A stretch of DNA of 10,869 nt from Bacillota bacterium (GTDB lineage Bacteria; Bacillota; Clostridia; Peptostreptococcales; Anaerovoracaceae): NCBI GenBank assembly GCA_030527065.1, contig JAUNBO010000054.1, positions 1-10,869 of the forward strand. The letters are read 5' to 3'. The first letter of the stretch is position 1; each line of letters opens with the position of its first letter. The notes under the pieces are model-generated. The model saw only the letters and a list, made by a program, of their open reading frames with translations, did no database searches and had not been told where the DNA came from. Both the position numbers and the translations under genes were made by a program. Of this stretch, positions 6,967 to 10,869 are shown piece by piece.

Positions 6967-7407
6967 TTGAGGATCATAGGATTGGACGTAGGAGACAAAA
7001 CCATCGGCGTTGCAGTCAGCGACGCTTTATTATTGACTGCCCAGGGGAGAGAGACCATCCAGAGGATCGGCCCCCGGAAGGATGCAGACAAGATCATTGC
7101 CCTGGTGCGGGAAGAAAACTGCAAAAAGGTGGTGGTGGGCCTGCCCTTGAATCTGGACGGCTCCGACAGCGTTCAGACCCAAAAGGTGCGGCAATTTACA
7201 ACCCTGCTGGAAAACAAGCTCCGCAGCAGCGCTTTGCAAAATGTGGAGGTCCTGTTTCAGGACGAGCGTTTCACCACCTCCATGGCGGAACAGGTGCTGA
7301 TCCAGGCGGACCTGAGCCGGAAAAGGCGCAAGGAAGTCATCGACAAACAAGCCGCCGTTATTATTCTCCAAAGCTATCTGGATACAATGCGTATGTCCAC
7401 AGTCTGA
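6967..7407 (+). CDS. ruvX: RuvX/YqgF-type RNase H-fold nuclease (putative Holliday junction resolvase)
   Basis: RuvC-fold nuclease implicated in 16S rRNA 5'-end maturation and in recombination; B. subtilis homologue YrrK. Family blocks are GLDVGDKTIGVAVSD (residues 5-19, catalytic Asp7), VVVGLPLNLDGS (55-66), LFQDERFTTSMAE (96-108, Asp99/Glu100) and the C-terminal EVIDKQAAVIILQSYLD (123-139, Asp126). I place the start at TTG 6967, giving 146 residues, because AAAGGA (6953-6958) lies 8 nt upstream and the protein then begins MRIIGLDVG like its family. The frame is open upstream to TTG 6925, but that start lies at the end of the terminator U-tract and has no ribosome site. No promoter is visible between the ireB terminator and this gene, so it probably depends on read-through. 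No clear terminator follows in the 73 bp before the convergent symporter gene. Confidence 0.93.
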   Translation: MRIIGLDVGDKTIGVAVSDALLLTAQGRETIQRIGPRKDADKIIALVREENCKKVVVGLPLNLDGSDSVQTQKVRQFTTLLENKLRSSALQNVEVLFQDERFTTSMAEQVLIQADLSRKRRKEVIDKQAAVIILQSYLDTMRMSTV

Positions 7408-7480
7408 AGCGGTCCCTTTTTTCCCGTTTTGGCCGGCTTACGGTTCTTATCTGTTCCCGCCCCGGTTCCTGTCTCCCGGC

Positions 7481-8857
7481 TTATTTCCGCCGCTGCGCCT
7501 TGAAAATGAACAAGAGCAGGAGCAGCAGGTAGAGGACGATCAGTCCGCAGGAGAGGAAGAGCATGGATGGGGATTTCGGCGCCATGCCGATGAGTATGAG
7601 CATGGGGGCGCCCAGCAGGATCGCAAAGCTCGTACCCGTAAGCAGATTGTTGGCGGCCGGCGTTTTGAAACTGGGATCGATTTCCCGGAGCAGCAGGATG
7701 CCTGAGCTGATGGTGCCCGTCATCATGCCGAACATGGAGAAAAAGCCCTCGTAGTAGTAGGACGGATATATTTTACGGCAGAGCCATTTCAAATAAAAAT
7801 AAGTGACGACAGCGCCCAGTACGGCCATCAGCAGGAAGGGGAGCCACAGTCCTTTCAAATCCTTGATGTCTATGGCGCAGATGCCGGCAATGACCATGAT
7901 ATCGAAAGCACAGCCGGAGATGCGGCTCAGCAGGTAATTGTTGGGGTATTGATGGGTCATGATGCGGCTCTTCGTCAGCAAATCGAAGAACTTCCGGCAG
8001 ATCAGGGCGAGAAGCGCGCCGATGACAAAGTTGAAGCCCCAGATCAGCGGCGATACGGTGGCGGAGATCCCCGGTGCGGCAGCGGCCAGAAACTCTGTGA
8101 GATATTTGGAAAACAGATAAGTGAACATATAGACCAGCAGGACCAGTGCGATCTGGACCGAAAGCCGGTCCACGGATTCAGAGACCGGCAGTTCGTTTTC
8201 GCTTTGAAAGGCGTCCACCGTAACAGAGCCGGATAAGACCTCCGGCGTTTCCGCATGGAGCCGGTGCCTGCGGAACTGGATATTCAGGTCTATCACACCG
8301 ATGGTACAGGCCACAAGGAAACCGGCGGCGGCAATGGACAGGCCGAAGGATTGTCCCCCGGCAAATCCCAACACCTCGTAGGTGCTGCCTACGTTGTTGG
8401 CTTGTCCGGGGCCCTGTCCGTAGCCCATGGGCAGGAGCAAACCGGCAGCCTTGAAAAACTCCGGCATGAAGGTGTAGGCCAGGGTGATGGAAACCCCCAG
8501 TCCCACTATGGCCTGGACCAGGTAGGTGCTGACGATGAGAGCGCCGCTTTTGGCGGCGGTAAAGTCCGCATCGGGCGGGCCCTCCCGCCTCTCGGGAACG
8601 CGGAGAGAGAGGGCGATAAAGCCCAGGGCAATGGTATGATAGGTGATCATTTCCATAAAGCCCGGATCTATGGCCAGGAAGTCGAAAAGCCGCAAAAACA
8701 AAGCCAGAAAGCCCGCCAGCACCGCCGTCGGGATAAGGGTCTTTCTGATAAACACGATCTTTCGACGGAGGACATTTGCCACAAGCATAACAAAGGCAAT
8801 AAATCCAAATTGGATCATAGCGTTCCAAAGGTCCAGATTCATTGAGGAAAAGTCCAT
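7481..8857 (-). CDS. GltS-like sodium:solute (glutamate-type) symporter
   Basis: Integral membrane protein of 458 residues with about 10-12 hydrophobic segments, for example near residues 13-30, 38-57, 70-86, 106-130, 172-192, 233-250, 270-288, 316-330, 337-357, 372-390, 408-426 and 432-452. The pattern fits the ESS (glutamate:Na+ symporter) family with its two inverted repeats. The C-terminal half carries GMMTGTISSGILLLREIDP (377-395), which resembles the second GltS re-entrant loop closely. The first-loop counterpart is MGYGQGPGQANNVG (144-157), where classical GltS has a GGHGTA-like motif, so the substrate may not be glutamate. A polar linker (about 195-230) joins the halves. The ribosome site AGGAGA (8864-8869) lies 6 nt before ATG and overlaps the TAG stop of the upstream acyltransferase gene, so the two are translationally linked. 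Family assignment is good; substrate is unknown. Confidence 0.82.
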   Translation of the reverse strand: MDFSSMNLDLWNAMIQFGFIAFVMLVANVLRRKIVFIRKTLIPTAVLAGFLALFLRLFDFLAIDPGFMEMITYHTIALGFIALSLRVPERREGPPDADFTAAKSGALIVSTYLVQAIVGLGVSITLAYTFMPEFFKAAGLLLPMGYGQGPGQANNVGSTYEVLGFAGGQSFGLSIAAAGFLVACTIGVIDLNIQFRRHRLHAETPEVLSGSVTVDAFQSENELPVSESVDRLSVQIALVLLVYMFTYLFSKYLTEFLAAAAPGISATVSPLIWGFNFVIGALLALICRKFFDLLTKSRIMTHQYPNNYLLSRISGCAFDIMVIAGICAIDIKDLKGLWLPFLLMAVLGAVVTYFYLKWLCRKIYPSYYYEGFFSMFGMMTGTISSGILLLREIDPSFKTPAANNLLTGTSFAILLGAPMLILIGMAPKSPSMLFLSCGLIVLYLLLLLLFIFKAQRRK

Positions 8858-8867
8858 AGCGTTTCTC

Positions 8868-10055
8868 CTATTTTGTACCGGTCAGCAACCGGTAAGCGGT
8901 AACGTATTTCAGTGAGGAAAGGGAAGCCTCGGATAAGGATTCATATGACCGGTGATTGATGGTGGAGAATATGAGGAATTTTTGGTTCCGCAGCTGCATG
9001 CCCAGGATCTCGGAAAAAGGCAGGATCAGAGGCGGTCTCTTATCATTATAATGGAAGATCAGTTTGTCCTTATATAAGGAGAGGCGGCCAGAGCCCAGCG
9101 AGGTCCGTTTCAGCCCTGAAACGGAGATGAGCTGCCTGTCTTCGTCTTCAAAGATGGGCACATCGTCCTCTGTCGCCCGGTATTGGTCCAGGTGTTCTGC
9201 AAACCAGGAACGCTGCCACTTGTCCCATTCCAGCACCGTGGAGAAAGGAGCCGGCTCCATGGTTTCACTTTCCAGATAAGCTTGAGGCGTGTAACGCAGA
9301 GAAAGCCCGCAGGAACAGAAGAAAAGATCGTCCTTGCTGGTGAGGGTGGAAATCCGGTGGCAGCGAGGACACAGGTAAAGAGCAAGCTCCAGCTTTTCGG
9401 CCAGGGCCTTTCCTTTATACGGGATCTGTTCCGCAGCCTGGGTCTGATAGGCATTCACATATAGGTCCTTCCGAATCAGCGCATTCACGGCATCCGTGCT
9501 CATATGTTCCAGTTCGGCGGCAGTGAGGCAGCTGACCGGTGTTCCCAGCATCCGGCCCCGCCTCGGATAGGAAGCCCATCTGGGCGTGGAAAAATAACCG
9601 CCGTCGATTCTGTAAGTGACCAGTCCGGCTCCGCTTCGTTTGACCAGCTTGCCGATGGCGTCGCCGATCTCGTTGCTTTCTCCGTTATCGGACATATTTC
9701 CCTCCGGGAAAATACAGACGTTTTTTCCGCTCCGGAGGGTGAAAAGGATGCGTTGGACCGCTTTCAACTCTCCGGCAGTTTTAGGGTAGGGGATGGGCGC
9801 CGCGAGAAAAGAAATAAGACGCCCCCTTAATCCCCAGCGCAGCACGTGGGCCCCCGAAAGAAAGTACATATGTTCGGGAAAAGCCGAAGCCACGAAAAAA
9901 GGATCCCAGGGGGATGTGTGGTTCACCAATATGATGGAAGGAACGGGAATATCCGCAGCCCGAGTGCTGCGATAATTGAATTTCAGCCACAGATACGGCT
10001 TGATTGCGATGCGCAATACTTTATAAACAAAAATATGTAATATTTCGTTATGCAT
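8868..10055 (-). CDS. PlsC-type lysophospholipid acyltransferase with zinc-ribbon-like module and C-terminal beta-rich domain
   Basis: Predicted membrane-associated acyltransferase that adds an acyl chain to a lysophospholipid such as 1-acylglycerol-3-phosphate; the acceptor is unproven. With ATG 10053-10055 as start it has 395 residues. The N-terminal amphipathic/hydrophobic stretch IFVYKVLRIAIKPYLWL precedes the acyltransferase motifs: NHTSPWD (45-51, the H-x4-D catalytic pair His46/Asp51), IFPEGN (115-120) and RIDGGYFSTPRW (149-160). Next come CPRC and CSC (Cys229, 232, 247, 249), spaced like a zinc ribbon, and a final beta-rich segment (about 306-393) that looks PH/GRAM-like by strand pattern only. 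The frame remains open to TTG 10161-10163, which would add a hydrophobic segment, but that extension spans a strong promoter. No Shine-Dalgarno precedes ATG 10055, and the mRNA may be leaderless. The stop codon overlaps the ribosome site of the symporter gene. Confidence 0.85.
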   Translation of the reverse strand: MHNEILHIFVYKVLRIAIKPYLWLKFNYRSTRAADIPVPSIILVNHTSPWDPFFVASAFPEHMYFLSGAHVLRWGLRGRLISFLAAPIPYPKTAGELKAVQRILFTLRSGKNVCIFPEGNMSDNGESNEIGDAIGKLVKRSGAGLVTYRIDGGYFSTPRWASYPRRGRMLGTPVSCLTAAELEHMSTDAVNALIRKDLYVNAYQTQAAEQIPYKGKALAEKLELALYLCPRCHRISTLTSKDDLFFCSCGLSLRYTPQAYLESETMEPAPFSTVLEWDKWQRSWFAEHLDQYRATEDDVPIFEDEDRQLISVSGLKRTSLGSGRLSLYKDKLIFHYNDKRPPLILPFSEILGMQLRNQKFLIFSTINHRSYESLSEASLSSLKYVTAYRLLTGTK

Positions 10056-10062
10056 AAATAAT

Positions 10063-10091
10063 ATTGTAGAGGTTGCAATAAAAAAAGTCAA
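10063..10091 (-). promoter_or_regulatory. Strong promoter of the acyltransferase-symporter operon
   Basis: On the minus strand TTGACT (10086-10091) and TACAAT (10063-10068) are separated by exactly 17 bp. Transcription is expected to begin about 7 bp past the -10, near 10055-10056, which is the A of the acyltransferase ATG or one base before it. Confidence 0.7.
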
Positions 10092-10467
10092 GAACAAGAG
10101 GGCGGAAAGGGCGGCTGTCAGGGGAAAAACGACGAAAGAAGAGGTGTTTTGAGCAAAGCACAACTTTTCCTAAAATATCAATTTTCGGAAATGATGCAGC
10201 GCTTTTCCGTAAGCCGGCCCATTGTTCCTTCAAAAACCACGGTTTTGGCCGGCCATGGGTTCTTTTGCCGTTCCTTCAGGATATTTGAACCTTGATATTC
10301 CAATGGTATTTTTCCGGGCGAAACGGCGAGGCTTTTATTTTCGATTTAAGGCCCCTTTTTTCACTTTGTGGACCTGGGATACCTTTTATTGGACGCCTGA
10401 AATCCTGTGTCTGTTTCTGTAAGCTTCCGTTTCGCTTTCCGCCGGCCCATCGGCGCTGTTTCCGGCC
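10092..10467 (-). other. About 375 bp without a credible gene, between the LysM gene and the acyltransferase promoter
   Basis: I see no ORF with a ribosome site and recognisable product, and no tRNA or recognisable structured RNA. The stretch holds two related modules (GCCGGCC followed by GTTCCTTCA, at 10213-10232 and 10248-10278), a small inverted repeat between them (AAAACC-AC-GGTTTT, 10233-10246), and a GC hairpin CGCCG-GCCCAT-CGGCG (10440-10455) without a U-tract. No convincing terminator for the LysM gene was found. It may be 3' untranslated sequence, a degraded gene or an unrecognised small RNA. Confidence 0.5.
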
Positions 10468-10773
10468 CTAAACGGCCTGCGGGATCAGAATGGTTTGTCC
10501 CGGATATATTTCCCCGGCCCGGATATCGTTCTGCTGACAAATGGCATGTACGATCTTTCGGACGTCCTGATTTTCCGGACCATATTCCAGGGCCAGATCC
10601 CAAAGCGTATCTCCGGCGGAAATCTCCACGGCTACGTATGCAGTCTGAGCTGCGCCGGGCCGGCCGAAATCTTCTCCGAGGGCTGTCCCTGTGGCGCCCA
10701 GAACTATGACCATGACCACTGTAAGGAATATAAGAAACCGGCCCTTTGACTTGATGCGGTATTTCCTTTTCAT
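10468..10773 (-). CDS. yneA: YneA-like SOS-inducible LysM membrane protein (cell division inhibitor candidate)
   Basis: Small protein of 101 residues: basic N-terminus (MKRKYRIKSKGR), one hydrophobic segment at 13-32 (FLIFLTVVMVIVLGATGTAL) acting as signal anchor or signal peptide, a short linker, and a LysM peptidoglycan-binding domain at 46-98 (VEISAGDTLWDLALEYG ... IYPGQTILIP). Size and architecture match B. subtilis YneA, which is induced during the SOS response and delays septation. The ribosome site AGGAGGGG (10780-10787) is 6 nt before ATG. The promoter is surrounded and overlapped by three LexA-box-like palindromes, strongly supporting an SOS role. The neighbour beyond the right edge is predicted to be lexA, reading away from it, as in many Bacillota. 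A plain LysM protein without division-inhibitor activity remains possible; sequence conservation outside LysM is weak in this family. Confidence 0.85.
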   Translation of the reverse strand: MKRKYRIKSKGRFLIFLTVVMVIVLGATGTALGEDFGRPGAAQTAYVAVEISAGDTLWDLALEYGPENQDVRKIVHAICQQNDIRAGEIYPGQTILIPQAV

Positions 10774-10795
10774 TGAACTCCCCTCCTGCCCTTCG

Positions 10796-10809
10796 AAAAC
10801 ATTTGTTCG
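10796..10809 (-). promoter_or_regulatory. LexA (SOS) box over the transcription start
   Basis: Minus-strand CGAACAAATGTTTT matches the Bacillus-type LexA consensus CGAACRNRYGTTYG at 13 of 14 positions. It lies just downstream of the -10, at about +2 to +15 of the yneA-like transcript. Confidence 0.75.
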
Positions 10810-10817
10810 TTTTCTGT

Positions 10818-10846
10818 ATTTTAGCAGAACAGAGGTTCTTTGTCAA
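10818..10846 (-). promoter_or_regulatory. LexA-controlled promoter of the yneA-like gene
   Basis: On the minus strand a consensus -35 TTGACA (10841-10846) and a -10 TAAAAT (10818-10823) are 17 bp apart. Transcription should start near 10811, leaving a leader of about 38 nt. One GAAC-N4-GTTC palindrome fills the spacer, one covers the start site and one lies just upstream of the -35. Confidence 0.8.
10826..10839 (+). promoter_or_regulatory. Weaker LexA-like box inside the promoter spacer
   Basis: AGAACAGAGGTTCT keeps the core GAAC-N4-GTTC palindrome and matches the consensus at 11 of 14 positions. It sits wholly within the 17-bp spacer between the -35 and -10 of the yneA-like promoter, so bound repressor would exclude RNA polymerase. 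Confidence 0.6.
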
Positions 10847-10855
10847 GAACAAAAT

Positions 10856-10869
10856 TGAACATTTGTTCG
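10856..10869 (-). promoter_or_regulatory. LexA (SOS) box at the right edge
   Basis: Minus-strand CGAACAAATGTTCA matches CGAACRNRYGTTYG at 13 of 14 positions and shares its first 12 bases with the box over the transcription start. It lies 9 bp upstream of the yneA-like -35 and may also serve a divergent lexA promoter outside the window. Confidence 0.75.

Noticed and set aside
7408..7480. Possible shared terminator between convergent ruvX and the symporter gene
   Set aside because: A T6 run (7417-7422) is present but no stable stem precedes it on either strand.
10056..10163. 36-codon upstream extension of the acyltransferase adding a hydrophobic segment
   Set aside because: It starts at a TTG with only a weak AGGA 4 nt away and overlaps a strong promoter; family members begin near ATG 10055. 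Not fully excluded.
10285..10312. TTGAAC-16 bp-TATTTT on the plus strand as a possible small RNA promoter
   Set aside because: Both hexamers are weak, the region is AT-rich locally, and no structured RNA or terminator follows on the plus strand.
10440..10455. GC hairpin CGCCG-GCCCAT-CGGCG as the terminator of the yneA-like gene
   Set aside because: On the minus strand it is followed by GAAAGCG with no U-tract.

Overview
The window reads as chromosomal DNA of a low-to-moderate GC Gram-positive anaerobe of the class Clostridia, most likely Lachnospiraceae-like. The reasons are the Bacillota gene block alaS-ireB-ruvX, strong AGGAGG-type ribosome binding sites, the contiguous nifS-iscU-mnmA cluster, the ferredoxin-tailed aldo/keto reductase typical of anaerobes, and Bacillus/Clostridium-type LexA boxes (GAAC-N4-GTTC) beside a YneA-like gene. 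The placement rests on gene content and protein motifs only. No mobile element, CRISPR array, rRNA or tRNA was seen.

Layout. (1) 14-2768, plus strand: a tight sulfur-transfer operon of cysteine desulfurase (nifS), IscU-type Fe-S scaffold and tRNA 2-thiouridylase (mnmA). The last two genes overlap, and the operon promoter lies left of the window. (2) 2758-3720, minus strand: an aldo/keto reductase with a C-terminal two-[4Fe-4S] ferredoxin domain. It is convergent with mnmA and the two coding ends overlap by 11 bp. (3) 3854-7407, plus strand: alaS, ireB and ruvX, with promoters before alaS and before ireB. A strong intrinsic terminator sits between ireB and ruvX. (4) 7481-10055, minus strand: a two-gene operon of a PlsC-type acyltransferase, with a built-in zinc-ribbon-like module and a C-terminal beta-rich domain, followed by a GltS-like sodium symporter. 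Its promoter is placed so that the mRNA would be leaderless or nearly so. (5) 10092-10467: about 375 bp with no credible gene. (6) 10468-10869: a small LysM membrane protein (YneA-like) on the minus strand. Its promoter is embedded in three LexA-box-like palindromes spaced exactly 30 bp apart; lexA is probably the divergent gene just beyond the right edge.

How the genes work together. NifS makes persulfide sulfur that can feed both the IscU scaffold and MnmA (wobble U34 thiolation). AlaS charges tRNA-Ala, IreB belongs to the Ser/Thr-kinase cell-envelope stress pathway, and RuvX is a RuvC-fold nuclease of 16S rRNA processing/recombination. The right edge is an SOS module in which a YneA-type division inhibitor would be held off by LexA.

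Most of the window is ordinary housekeeping DNA and I see no clearly new system. The best leads are the triple, evenly spaced LexA array around the yneA-like promoter, the nifS-iscU-mnmA arrangement with a Cys-rich MnmA, the leaderless acyltransferase start with its unusual domain make-up, and the terminator plus second hairpin before ruvX.
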